Assembly: GCF_021130785.1 (NCBI RefSeq)
Contig: NW_025776784.1
Coordinates: 62,001-126,000, forward strand
DNA: 64,000 bases
DNA from: Homalodisca vitripennis
Lineage: Eukaryota > Arthropoda > Insecta > Hemiptera > Cicadellidae
Direction: 5' to 3'
Shown: positions 24,246-36,685 of the stretch, piece by piece
How positions within the stretch are numbered: position 1 is the first letter of the stretch
How the letters are laid out: each line of letters begins with the position of its first letter
Notes under the pieces: model-generated
What the model was told of the DNA's origin: nothing
Databases searched by the model: none
The model's input: only the letters and a program-made list of their open reading frames with translations
Translations under genes and position numbers: made by a program

Positions 24246-25214
24246 CAATTTAATATTTAGGAACGGGAGTAGTATTTTCATGTAAGATAGTAAGTGCACA
24301 TAATTCTAAGGAAAATGTTGACAGAATGAAATACTCTGATGATGTTTCAAGTATAAATTAATTGAGCATATTATCGTTTTACCAGGCATTTCCTATATCA
24401 AATAACTGTAAAAGCTTCTCTTAGAGTGATATAAATTGGGCTCAAAATGTAATGGTTTAAACACTTATACTCATCCTTTCAATGTCCTATCAATACGGAT
24501 TTTCAAGTTCATATTTTATTACTTTTACATTGAATGAAAGATGGCTTTATTCTAACCGTGACTTGATTATTACGTTTTTCCTATTTTAATCTAATTTTGT
24601 GGAATTATATTCTATTGTGTATAACATAATTATGGATATTAAATTTAACAATTTGTTTATATTCTGTTCTGCGTATAGTACGTTAATCTATATATAAAGT
24701 AGAATTAAATTATTTTAAAGTAGAACAAATCAATAATGCAATAACCACTATTTTTAATATATGCCCATATAGTTAGATGGTCAACTTGGAAACGAAAGAA
24801 AATAAACATATAAATAAGGGAATGGAAACTGGATAGATAGAAAAATAGCATGCAAAGATTGTATGGCCGGGAAATGAAACTATAGGTAATTCTTATAGTT
24901 AATTATATTTTACATTTGTGAGTTCAAGAGTTATTGGACATGCAATGAATAAATGAGAAATTTATTTATGACATTCAATTTGTTAAGTATGAGATTTACT
25001 AAACAAATTAAATGCAAAGGATTTCATGAGAAGCACTGCAGAAGGTAATATGAAAGTTGTATGACAGTTAATTTATATTTAAATTGAATTATTACCGTAA
25101 ATTATTGTTTGGAAAACATGTGGAATATATTTCATTCCCAGCTCGTATATTTATAAATTATTAGAGTAATCCCAGATATTATTAACCCTGGTAAATGACT
25201 AATAATTTTTTAAT

Positions 25215-25570
25215 GATTAGAAACGTTGCAGATACGATGTTTAAAGGAAAGCTTAAAAATGACGTAATTAGCTTCGGGTATTTAATTACTAATTAGCAAA
25301 GCACTTTTGGCGGTCCTCTTCAAACGACATTCAACAGCGACATGGGGCTCTTTGAAATGTATTCAGAGCTTTCAATTAGAAATTGTCTAAATAAACTCTT
25401 CAATTCTTTATGTTTCTTAATAACGTTTACTTAATCAATTTTGTGCTGGAGTTTCTGTATTCGTGAGTTCGTTAAAACGTTTTCTGATTTTGATTTTTTG
25501 TTAGAATTTTTTTCAGAGTTTTTAGCAAACATTTTCCTTCAACAAGGGTTTTATAGTTTTATTTATCCAT
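25215..25570. repeat. segmental duplication block A, unit 3
   Basis: AATTAGCTTCGGGTATTTAA through GACATTCAACAGCGACATG closely matches 18320-18600. The similarity continues through CTTTGAAATGTATT and AGAAATTGT. It lies about 1.1 kb after block D, as in unit 1. Confidence 0.85.
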
Positions 25571-26532
25571 TCCACCTACGATATTAATACTGGTAAATCC
25601 ACGGAGCTTTAAAATGGATTGAAGCTATTTAGATCAGTATTGTTATTGTTGAGGGAACTTTTTGTTATTTATTTCCCCATTTGTTAAAAACATATTAGTA
25701 AATAACGATTTGGGAGTTTCACTACAGTGGCCAAAAATAAACAAATAAAAAGCATATAGTATTGCTAAAATAATTTCATTTTTCATATGAGTAATGTTAA
25801 TATCAAAACTTCTAAGTACTATCATAAAGTATAATTTAGGAAACCGCTTTACAGGACTTAATAACGTGTTTTAATGTTTCGTAAATTTAGTAAAAAATAT
25901 AAAAATCTATTCCAATAACTAGCAATTTGGTTTTAAACAGGACATAATTTAAAGTGACAGTTTTGAGTTTTTTAAAGGAGTACATAATGAAACGTACTTT
26001 CCGTAAGGGCGAAGAAGGGAATTACTTATAGATTTTTAATACTGGTATTGTAATAATGAATATTAGTTTAAAATACATTCTATAAGACAGAATAATATAT
26101 CGCTCTGATTGATCACTGTAATTTTTTTTATAACCATGTGTTATTTTCAATCTTCATTTACGAAGAAACTAAGACGGCAGATCTTCAATCGATCTTGTCA
26201 GCAGCGCTCCTCGTACATTTCTGAAAGATCGTCTGCGATTTCTGATCCTTGGGGCGCACTCTTAAGAGTTAAAGTAACAAAGCAATATCCCAGCTCAACC
26301 AGATTAGATGTGGATAGTGTGTATTGAATGTTTGTATCCTGAATAGTGCTCGTGAGTAATAGGTATGTCACACCACGTGACACATAACAGGATACACTGA
26401 GACAGTTGGAATAATTCGCAAGCTATAGCTCATTTTATTCAGGAGATTTCCTGCGGACAGATAGCTAGGGAGGCAATCATGTAGAAAAGAAATTTTCATA
26501 TCTCACGGCAGAAAAAAGAGGACATGTGTCAT

Positions 26533-26660
26533 TGGTAGGCTTTAATAACGCTCAGCCATAATGGTAGTTGGACATGCACCACCATAGTATCGGTTCTTGC
26601 ATATGCGGGAATGAAGTTATATTCGAAATTCAGGGTCTGCAGGTTTTATGACAGATACAT
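26533..26660 (+). repeat. dispersed repeat, partial copy
   Basis: AATAACGCTCAGCCATAATG, GGACATGCACCACCATAG and GAATGAAGTTATATTCGAA follow the family order. The 3' part is eroded. Confidence 0.55.
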
Positions 26661-26865
26661 ACATTAACATTTTTTTCATTGAGTTAATTTAAAGTGCTGT
26701 CAAATAATAAAAGTTCTGGTGAGCTAGAGAGGTACTACAATGCAAGAGTTCACTGAATTAAATCTTGTGACCCAAATTTAACTTTGGCTTTCCACATTAG
26801 AATCTGATTGCACATATCATATGACTGTAATAAGCTTGTTTACAAATTTGTTTATTCTGCTGGTT

Positions 26866-27085
26866 TCTCGTCGCCATCATGTTTACCCATAAAACCAATG
26901 TAAAAATATTAACTAACGCTCAGCCAAATCTCAGTGAGGTGACATACGCCATCTTCGAACTTGGTGTTGTCTATATAGAAATGAAACGTAATAGAGAATT
27001 TCAAGTTTATTGAAAGTTCGTTTTCGAAATAAGGCAAGGACAGACAGGCAGACCGATTTGAAATTTTTCCAGCCCCTTGAGTTAT
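26866..27085 (+). repeat. dispersed repeat, best-preserved copy
   Basis: TTCTCGTCGCCATCATGTTT, AACTAACGCTCAGCC, CATCTTCGAACTTGGTGTTG, CTATATAGAAATGAAACG, GTTCGTTTTCGAAATAAGG, GACAGACAGGCAGACCG and CCAGCCCCTTGAG occur in order. It defines the family consensus used to spot other copies. Confidence 0.75.
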
Positions 27086-28093
27086 AGGTTTTACCAATTA
27101 CATATAAATAATAAAAGATAAAATTTTAAATTAACATTATAAAGTATTTTTATTAAAAAAAAGTTCTTTTTAGAATATCCCAAACCAAGTCCTATTTATG
27201 GTTGTGTATTATAAAACAATCATTTAAACTATTTTCTGTGTTTAATTGGGGAACAAAGATGTGTTGTAAACTGCTGATGGCCAATTGAAAGTAAGCACAA
27301 AAAATATGTAATTAAGTTAACGTATTTTTGAATTTGCATATTAGTAAATGTAAGATAAAATCACGTCATATGTCTATAAACATGAGGGAAGCCGACACAT
27401 TTCTTCTTTAAATTACCTCCAAAGCTATATATGTATATTTAATCTTTTATTTAAAGATGGTAGTTATTTCACATTCAATATTAGGTTACTACAGTATAAC
27501 GTAATCTGTTATTAAGTAGAAAACTATCAGATGACTCAATTTAGTATTTAATAGGTATAATAACAATGCTTACCTATCTTTGTATATTGAAAGTAACGTA
27601 GAAATTATGAACTCTTTGTCTGGTTTAAACACAATGGCGGCTTTCTCCCAGATTAAAGCCACAGATGGTCACAGTCAAAAACTTGGTTTTTGGTGGGAAT
27701 AAATTGTCAAAGTTGTTGGAAGGGACAGAAACCTCTTTTCAATAATTGCTTCGCGACAAATCTTCACGCATTGGTACGGTTGATTTGATTAAATTTACTG
27801 TAAGCTTTCACGAGAAACAAGTATTTCCCGTTTAATTTATTACAATTGCTAAATAGGTCTTCTTTGCGTTTAATTGAAATAATTTATATGTAAACTAATG
27901 AGTAATCTTTAACTTATGATAATAAAATTTTATCACCTGTGATAAAACTTAAGCGAGCCTTCAATACAAAGTGGCTTATATGTGAGGAACAAAATACCTA
28001 AAAGTGGGGCAGGGATGTTTACAGCAGCAGTAGTTCTTATATAGTTATGGCACTTTATATACTACTATTTTTATGATTAAAATTTATTGAAAG
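27086..28093. other. intergenic, nothing recognised
   Basis: AT-rich with no domain-bearing frame. A patch near 27630-27770 has more G and C but no motif I can name. Confidence 0.4.
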
Positions 28094-28312
28094 GAAAACA
28101 GTATTCGGACATTTGTTATTGTTATATACTAAAAAGATACAACACGACGTTTCGAGTGCCGGTGTCTATCCTCTTCTTCAGGTAGAAAAAAGACTTCTAC
28201 ATTAATACATCTAAGACGTATGAATCTTTTACACCTGATGAAGGAAAAATTTTTCAAAACGTAGTGATCCTTTTAAGACATAACGATAACAAATATTCGA
28301 AATACTGTTTTA
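28094..28312 (+). mobile_element. ~220-bp inverted-repeat element (MITE-like)
   Basis: About 32-bp inverted ends (GAAAACAGTATTCGGACATT and the complement of a slightly diverged copy at 28281-28312) enclose ACACGACGTTTCGAGTG, CTTCTTCAGGTAG and CACCTGATGAAGG. A related partial copy lies at 50731-50822 on the other strand. No coding capacity. The superfamily is not established. Confidence 0.7.
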
Positions 28313-29279
28313 TTTTTAAATCGACCATCGTAAATAATTCATAATTAAGTAAGATTTATTATTACAGCACTATGAAAGAAATTGGGAGGGTTTTTCAAAA
28401 TTCAGCTGATATATAGTTTTAAAAGAGTTTTGAAATTTTGTTTTATGCCAAGAAGGAACAAAGTTGGTCTGCGTATTCCCATCTCGTGTAACATGAAATA
28501 TAAACTTTGGGCAAATGGGGAAAACTTGGTATTTAAGTTTATCCAAAGTAGAGGATTAATACAGATGAGCGGTCTCTGCTACTTAGGGTGGGCTTAGTGT
28601 TATTAGGCTCTACCATCTAATAACAAGAGTGTATGGTTGTGTAATTGTCGGAGATAGTTTCTTACATTATTTATAACAAAAATAAATGTTTCTAATATGT
28701 TTTTCGCTTTAATATTAGAAACTCATTGTTTCTGTGTGAAATACTTCCTCCCAAACTGTGATAAGTCTAATAAATTATTTAAAAAACCTTGATTATTGGT
28801 TATAATTATACTTGGAATATTGAAAAGAGTACTACATAGTTTTAGAACTATAGCATGAAAAAATATCTGAAATGACAAAATCGAAAATAACTTCGGTTCC
28901 TTTGCTTGTTTTTTTGAAATATTACATTCATATTATATTATTAGCTTATTTGTACAAATGAAAAATGCTCATTTCAGATAGAAATTCCAATAGATTTTGC
29001 TTAAACATGTTCCTAAAGATGAATCTTACTATCTGCTACAGTTCAAAATAAAAAAAGTTATCAGGATGGCACTTTTATCCCTTTTGCATAAAGAAAAACC
29101 AAAATAAAGTAAACACCAATGATTTCATTGATGCCTATACATTTTAATAATATCCAACAAATTGCCAGAAATTTATTTTCCAAACTAAAATTTAATTACA
29201 TAAAAAGCATACAATTTAAATCACTAATGTGTCAATGGAAGCAATGACAGGTAATAGTTTTATAGCTTACTCATAAATA
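28313..29279. other. intergenic, nothing recognised
   Basis: AT-rich. The open frame at 28382-28597 has no recognisable domain or splice context. Confidence 0.4.
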
Positions 29280-29450
29280 TCTCTGCGATCTTTACCCGGT
29301 ACATATTTAGCATCTTTAAGGTGAACACTTCCGCTGTAATTACCGGATATGTCAGTTTCGCAGGAAATGACGTCATCAAGAGCCCACAGAGGAGGCTTTG
29401 TGGAGCTCTCATTACGTCAAGTAGCCGTTCTTCAGCGGCCGTGTTCACTT
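29280..29450. promoter_or_regulatory. GC-richer island with a CRE-type site
   Basis: A compact GC-richer patch in AT-rich surroundings contains the full palindrome TGACGTCA (29369-29376), the consensus for CREB/ATF bZIP factors. Two near-mirror words, GTGAACACTTCC and GTGTTCACTT, flank it. Enhancer or promoter function is inferred from composition and this site only. Confidence 0.3.
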
Positions 29451-29526
29451 GAAGAAGTCTTTATGTGTTTTAATAGCCTCTTTGTAACATTTCTCCTTCT
29501 TTAAGCACAGCCTGTTTGATCCATAG

Positions 29527-29970
29527 TCTAAAACACCTACATCTTGATATTGAAACTGTGACTATTTTATCCGTACACTTTGATACTGTAACTAAGACTG
29601 TTTTATCCGCGCTCGTACACACCTAAATCTTGATATTGTAACTAAGACTGTTTTATCCGCGCTCGTACACACCTAAATCTTGATACTGTAACTAAGACTG
29701 TTTTATCCGCCCTCGTACACACCTACATCATAATACGGTTACTAAAAATGTTTTATCCGCACTCGTGCACACCTACATTTTAATACGGTTACTGAAAATG
29801 TGTACTCGTACCAACCCACATTTTAATACAGTAACTGCGACTGTTTTATTTGTCCTCGAATACACCTACATTTTGATATTGTATCTGCTGATGTTTATCC
29901 CTACTTGTATATTATACACTAATATCTTGATACTGTTTACTGTGACTTTTTAACGCACTCGTACATAAGT
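29527..29970. repeat. ~50-bp imperfect tandem repeat, about 9 copies
   Basis: The unit contains CTCGTACACACCTA, TTGATACTGTAACTAAGACTG and TTTTATCCGC. Central copies at about 29591, 29641, 29691 and 29741 are exactly 50 bp apart. Outer copies are more diverged, the usual pattern for an array homogenised at its centre. The frame at 29765-29953 is a product of the repeat. Confidence 0.9.
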
Positions 29971-32040
29971 AAACCTAATAATGAAACTGTGATTGTGTTA
30001 TTCATAATTTAAATAGATTATAAGAAATCATCATTCAAAAATAACATATAATGTTCTTAAATTAAAATTTGATATTTATAAAAAACTAATGTTATTTATA
30101 CAATACCTGCTGTCACGTAACTGACTAAATGTTTATTAATAAACAACAGATGACAAAATTATATTTTTTTAATTACTAATAAATTGGATTCTTGTTTAAA
30201 GTAACCGAATTACTCGAGAGGTTAACATATCATTTAAAAATGATAGTACTATTTATTATTAATTAAATTAACTAATTACTATTGTTATGGTTTGTATTAG
30301 CAATGAATACATATTATTATTATTATTATTATACATGTAACAATGTAATTTAAATTTAGTAATAATTATTGTAAGATGTTTTAGGTTTGTTTTATTTATA
30401 AAACACTTTTAAAGCGTTTATGGAAATAAAACTGAGATTTATTTCGTAATGACTAGAGAAATGATTTGCATTCTTTCTCTCTCTAAATGACGTTATCCAT
30501 TTAATACGGTGTTATTCCTGACTCGGTAATTTGTCAGTAATTCATTGATAATTTCAAGAAAATGAATGAGAAAATCGGGTTTCCCACCTAATCCAAACAG
30601 ATTTTAGAGTTTTAATTTGATTCATAAGGTGCTTCCTTTCCAATTACTTATATTTAATTAAGGCAGAATGTGTATTTTACGAGTGTTACTCACAGTGTAG
30701 ACAGTTTTAGATTTCAATACTGAAATAGATACAGTAAGTTGAATTAATGAAATTATTTTATATACTGTACAACAAACAACACGCGCTACTCTAAATCAAT
30801 TTTGGTTTGGAATATATTTCTTATATTAAGTTTATATCCCTTTAAGATAACTGCTCTGGGTACGAAAGAAGTAGAACACATTCTTTTATCACAAAAAAAT
30901 TAAAATTTGTGATTCTTGTACAGTATAAAGTTAAAGCTTTAGGGAAGATATTTTTATTTATACAAAAATAATCTGTTAAGAATAAGTATATTTAAAACAC
31001 GGTTATATTTAACTGAAAATTATTTTTCCTTTAATCCATGAAAAACTAAAAATAGTCTCCAAAGCTATATCCTATATGAATACAGTAAACATTTTTCACA
31101 TTTTTTATTAATTAGGGGAGTTATCTTAAAGTACTTTAAATTTAAAATAAAATGTATTTTAAACACAAAATCGATTGAAACAACTTATCAAATGCACAAC
31201 TCGCTGGAAGACGCCAATGGCGTTATTCGCGTGTACCGAAGACTCCTGTCGTTGTAATGTATCAAATCCTGAAAAATCATAACTATTAATATAAAACAGA
31301 AGAATATCGGGAACCACAGCAAAAGTAATTTTTGGTTTATCATTTAATGGTTTAAAATATTATACAAAAATCACTGTTCTACTACAGAGGGGCCACTTGT
31401 GAATAGAGAGAAATTCTAGTTATGGAGAAATGGACGAAACATTATTATTAATTTATGACACAGTTGATCAGTTGTTAACGGAGTAAAAATAAATGAAAAT
31501 TACGATAAAATATTCCGACAATTTCGTAGCCTCACAATAAAGCTATAAAGACAATTTTATTGGTTATTGGCTTTTAATTTATGTTAAATGTTTGAAATGT
31601 ATAAACAGAGAAGTAACTGATACACATGTATGACTAAAACCCATAAAAATAAGAAATACAAACAATATATTATAGGTCTATTTATAAAAAAGCAAATTCT
31701 ATAGTTATAGTATTACTAATACGGTTTAAAATATTTAATGTAGTTATAATTTGAACCGTAAGTATGAAAAACGGCTTTTAAAATTAAGGGAATTGTGGGA
31801 ACGAGTGTGATAGTGTTGAAAATATATAAAGTAAGTAAATGTAATTAATACATTACAATTATTTTGAAAACTTTAATACCTTTTAATATGAGTAATAAGT
31901 TGAAAGTAGCCAATAATAATATAGCCAATAGTTGCATATGCGTGTTATTACAAAATTAGTGCACCCCTATGTACGGTCAGGCTGCGCTCATGCCGCTTTA
32001 GTGTTAGAGTTTACGATGTATAGGCGCTGATGACGTAGTC
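29971..32040. other. intergenic, AT-rich; (ATT)n at 30311-30333
   Basis: No gene is recognised over two kilobases. A short (ATT)n run lies at 30311-30333. Confidence 0.5.
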
Positions 32041-33316
32041 ACTTAGCCCTCCCTGTGTCCACCACGCGGTAATCTCTCACCCTCACTCTCCCTTGTCAGG
32101 TCCCACACATCATTGTTTTGTGTCCTGTCACTCGGTAATCTCTCACCCTCACTCTCCCTTGCCAGTTCCCACAAAACATTGTTTTGTGTCCGGTCACGCA
32201 GTAATCTCTCACCCTCACTCTCCCTTGCCAGTTCCCACAAAACATTGTTTTGTGTCCGGTCACGCAGTAATCTCTCACCCTCACTCTCCCTTGTCAGGTT
32301 CCACCCATCATTGTTTTGTGTCCTGTCACTCGGTAATCTCTCACCCTCACTCTCCCTTGCCAGTTCCCACAAAACATTGTTTTGTGTCCGGTCACGCAGT
32401 AATCTCTCACCCTCACTCTCCCTTGTCAGGTTCCACACATCATTGTTTTGTATCCTGTCACTCGGTAATCTCTCACCCTCACTCTCCCTTGTCAGGTCCC
32501 ACACATCATTGTTTTGTATCCTGTCACTCGGTAATCTCTCACCCTCACTCTCCCTTGTCCAGGTCCCACACATCATTGTTTTGTGTTCTGTCACTCGGTA
32601 ATCTCTCACCCTCACTCTCTCTCGTCAATTCCCACACATAATTTGTTTGTGTCATGCCACTCGTTAATCTCTCACCCTCACTCTCCCTTGTCAGGTCCCA
32701 CACATCATTGTTTTGTGTTCTGTCACTCGGTAATCTCTCACCCTCACTCTCTCTCGTCAATTCCCACACATAATTTGTTTGTGTCATGCCACTCGTTAAT
32801 CTCTCCCCTCACTCTCCCTTGTCAGGTCCCCACACATCATTGTTTTGTGTTCTGTCACTCGGTAATCTCTCACCCTCACTCTCTCTCGTCAATTCCCACA
32901 CATAATTTGTTTGTGTCATGCCACTCGTTAATCTCTCACCCTCACTCTCCCTTGACAGGTCCCACACATCATTGTTTTGTGTTCTGTCACTCGGTAATCT
33001 CTCACCCTCACTCTCCCTTGTCAGGTCCCACACATCATTGTTTTGTGTTCTGTCACTCGGTAATCTCTCACCCTCACTCTCTCTCGTCAATTCCCACACA
33101 TAATTTGTTTGTGTCATGCCACTCGTTAATCTCTCACCCTCACTCTCCCTCGTCAATTCCCACACATCATTTGTTTGTGTCATGCCACTCGTTAATCTCT
33201 CACCCTCACTCTCCCTTTGACAGGTCTCACACATCATTGTTTTGTGTCCTGTCACTCGGTAATCTCTTACTCTAACTCTGCCTTGTCGATTTATACAGAT
33301 CATTGTTTTGTGTGCT
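32041..33316. repeat. 66-bp minisatellite, about 19 copies
   Basis: AATCTCTCACCCTCACTCTC recurs every 66 bp (32071, 32137, 32203, 32269 and onward to 33261). Three variant types are seen: one with TGTCACTCGG and TCAGGTCCCACACATC, one with GGTCACGCAG and CCAGTTCCCACAAAACATT, and one with TGCCACTCGT and CTCTCGTCAATTCCC. From about 32590 to 33130 types one and three tend to alternate, giving a 132-bp dimer. Because 66 is a multiple of three and the unit lacks stops in several frames, frames of 160-230 codons open on both strands. They are repeat artefacts without known protein similarity. The array is far more GC-rich than its flanks. Confidence 0.96.
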
Positions 33317-34793
33317 GAAAATTAGTATAAATATATTCAGGTAAATAAGTTTGGTACTTTAAGAACTAACATATGTATTTCATAAGTGCATTCTGAGAAA
33401 TTTGCATTACTAAATTAATACATGATCCTATGTTAAATAATTATTTTTAATCCATCTTTGAAAACAATTGATAAAGAATTTAAGAAGTAAATTTAATATA
33501 TTATTACATATCGTACTAAACTGCGAAAATGTCTTAGTATAACTGAAGTAAGTTATGATCTTATAAAAAACATGGGGCATTCCTCTATAGCATACACATA
33601 TGTTAATAGTACATTTTAATGTTGTAATCAAACATGAACTTTGTGCGTGTTTACAATATTACATTTAATTGAACTCTTCACGGTAAGAATAAAGTGAACT
33701 TATGGTAATGTATAGCCTATGGCTTCCGTTGAGTTGGGGTATCCTTGAAGCTATGACAGAACTAAAAGTTCCAAAAACATTCTCGTTGAAAGAACCGACT
33801 TTAATTTTTAAATCAGGAGGTGCCGAGTTTGTTGTTTCGAAGACACTCAAAATGAGTGTTTACAATATTGTTATTTAAAAAATGCTGAGTGAACTTATCT
33901 ATAATTAGTTTGCCCATAAATTAAAAGTGAAGTTGGACTAGGATAAACATACGTTTTAGAATAGATTAGCGTAAATGGGATACACAGAAGTAAAGTTTAA
34001 GGTGGAATTAAGCCGTATAAGAGAAGTAAAACGTACAAAGTATATTACAACATAATATATTATAACATTATAAAAGTAGCCGTTAAGACTGGTGACAACA
34101 TACGGTAGCTGCCGAGGTGCTCAAACTAAATCTCTAAAACCATGTTTCATAAAAGTTTACGATGGACGGTAAGCACCTGTAATGTCGGCAGCATCGTCAC
34201 AGAGCCTACATCCGCTATCTGTAGCTGAGTGTACTCTGTAATATCAGGAAGTAACTCTGCTGAGTTACTGATTGTACACTCTATTCATCTAATTACTCTA
34301 GTAGTAAAATTGTATTTTTATGTCATGAAAGTGTTAATGAACTGTTAAATGTTCAGAAAAGAAATACTCATGCTCAGCATTCAATATTCTTTCAAGACTG
34401 TTTTATACATTACTAGCAGTTACCCGCGGCTTCACATGCAATTTAGTAGGCTCTGCAAGTTTGAAAGAGATTTATTGATATCAACAAAGTATCTGATGGC
34501 ACTGGATGCTTAATTAATTTCACGTAAAATTCCTACCGCAATCACTACCAATGAGGTATTTCAATTTTTCCATTCTTTCTTTTGAACAACTACCTAATGT
34601 AAGAAGGCTTAATCCAAGACTGCTGTCGGAGACCATATTTCTGACAATGAGTTCATTGATGGTTACATGTGACTGTATTTATTTCTCTTCTTTCCTCTTC
34701 ACACCTGCAGAGGCAGATAATGTGCTTGCTAGCGTTATCAAGCACTGAGTCCAAGTATTTCAAGTTCCTCAACTTATCTATTTTAAAGCACGT
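33317..34793. other. intergenic, nothing recognised
   Basis: No supported gene. Around 34410-34450 the words ACTAGCAGTTACCCGCGGC resemble a dispersed sequence seen in many insect genomes, from memory and without a search, so the identity is unconfirmed. Confidence 0.35.
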
Positions 34794-34912
34794 AAAATCT
34801 GCCACGAGCAGTTAGAAACCAGATTTGATATTGTCAGTAGTTTAGTTAACCTCAAAATCTGCCATGATCAGTTAGAAACCAGATTTGGTATTGACCATGA
34901 TTTAGTTACAGA
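34794..34912. repeat. 60-bp tandem duplication
   Basis: AAAATCTGCCACGAGCAGTT and CAGTTAGAAACCAGATTTG occur at 34794 and again 60 bp later at 34854 with a handful of substitutions. There are two copies only. Confidence 0.85.
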
Positions 34913-36471
34913 ATTGGCTGACACGACACCATAATTGGTGAAACATGTCACCCGAACTGAGAAACCCCAATAAGGCCATTAACAGCAGCTATATTTTGTT
35001 GCTACCCTAATAAATTAATAATCTTAGAGATTTAATTGCAAATGTATTAAGTGTTACTAGTAACTGCTCATATTATAAACCAATAGTAATTTTGTTGAAG
35101 TAAAGTAAACTCCAACTTAATGATGTGGTAACCCAATGGAAATTTGACAGAAGGTAATATCTCGCTAAGCAATCCATTGGTCATAAATATCACCTTTTAT
35201 ATCACCAAAGTCAGTAATGGAGTACTAGCAAAATAAGGAAATGTCATCAATACCGGCGATGACAATGTACAGGATCAACTATGAGTCATTTCAATCAACA
35301 CCACCAAACATACATTTCTTAAAGCAACTGAAATTATTCGTACGAAATAACGTATATAACTTCAATCAATATTCATTAAAAAACTTGTTTGTTTCTTTGA
35401 AAATACGTCCTTTATCTAGGCAAGTTGTAAACTGCAATGTTTTTATGTAGCAATTTCAACCCAGAGCCTTTAGTTGTAGTGTAATACCGGATTTACTTGT
35501 TAATATAGAACTGGAAAAAATATTTTAAAATTTATATTAAGATTCGAGAGGCTGCAAAAATTGAATTTATTTCACGTTTTTTTTTACCGTGGATTAGTAA
35601 ACGACTCTGTCTTTTAAATTTGATAACGATCGTGACGTGATACAAATGATTGCAGTGGCACTGTTTACAAAGCACGAGGGATCAACGTATTAACTGATTT
35701 TGGTTGTGATACATTTAATCTGAACTGTCAGAAGGCAAATCAGCTGGGTTTTGCTGCTGTAAAAGCTATTGACAGGGCGACATGTTTGAGTGGGACGATT
35801 CGATCATTAGAAACATCACGAAAATATTTCGCAGCAAAATATCTTTACGCTCGTTGACTGTGTGTGCCGATATTCCCCTAGTTAAGTGATCTACATTTCA
35901 TATGCAATCACAAACTGGTCTTAAACCAGGCCGTAATTATAAAAAATACTCAAACATTAAGAAGTGCACGCTTTATCTGACAAAACTCCAGTTTTGGTTT
36001 TTGACAAATCTTCCTCAAAATCTAGATGGGGTCATTTCAGATTCCATAAAAAATGTAATTACAGTATATAAATATGAGCTAGGATATTTTGGATAAATAA
36101 TAGAACGTTAGAAAATTAAATTTTAATGCCCAGTAATGTATTGTGTCTAAACTTATTTTCTTTCTAGTTTACGGTTGCTACTTTTATTATAACTGTGTAC
36201 ATTTTAAATATTCTAAGAACAGTATTTAGAATCAAATGAGGAACATTATCTTGCACATGTAGTAAAATAATAATATTGTGTTACATTTTAGAAACAAGGA
36301 GACAGTTACTATTACAATACCTACAAAATGAGGTTTGTGACATGTAAATAACTAACTGATAAGTTTTAGCGTATTCAAGTTCAAACTGCATAAATTTATT
36401 TTTGCTAAGTAACATAGCATGTTATTTTAAATAAGCTGTACACGAAGGGAACACACATATACACATATATA
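34913..36471. other. intergenic, nothing certain
   Basis: The frames at 35241-35450 and 35902-36096 show no domain. A stretch of about 80 codons at 35622-35860 is open apart from one shift but is unrecognised, and it is no longer than many chance frames in this window. Confidence 0.4.
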
Positions 36472-36530
36472 CAGGGTGCAAATTAAGTCCTGATACACCT
36501 GAATATATTCCAAACGGATCAGTTGTAGAG
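36472..36530 (+). mobile_element. isolated mariner-type left terminus
   Basis: CAGGGTGCAAATTAAGTCC and the following TGATACACCTGAATATATTC, preceded by TA, match the reverse complement of the terminus at 57955-58005. No matching right end or transposase is found before the (CA)n tract at 36627, so this is a truncated copy. Confidence 0.6.
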
Positions 36531-36625
36531 TATAAAACTTAAAAAAAAAACTAAATTTTAATTTTGTTGAATAACACAACATGCTCTATTAAAGAACATT
36601 GTAATAACGAATTTAATAATAAACA

Positions 36626-36626
<1 letters not shown>

Positions 36627-36679
<53 letters not shown>
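36627..36679. repeat. (CA)n microsatellite, 5' side of LINE
   Basis: About 26 CA units end exactly where LINE-derived reading frame begins. The LINE is followed by a second, longer (CA)n tract. Confidence 0.95.
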
Positions 36680-36681
<2 letters not shown>

Positions 36682-36685
36682 TAAT

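Noticed and set aside
26150..26330. Third copy of duplication block B
   Set aside because: Only a short word (GCAATATCC followed by ATTAGAT) matches; expected position fits but the similarity is not convincing.
32043..33303. Long open frames (up to 230 codons) on both strands
   Set aside because: They come from a 66-bp tandem repeat whose period is a multiple of three; frames are open on both strands at once and the peptides are pure repeats.
35622..35860. About 80 mostly open codons with protein-like composition
   Set aside because: Needs a frameshift, matches no family I recognise, and is no longer than chance frames elsewhere in the window.
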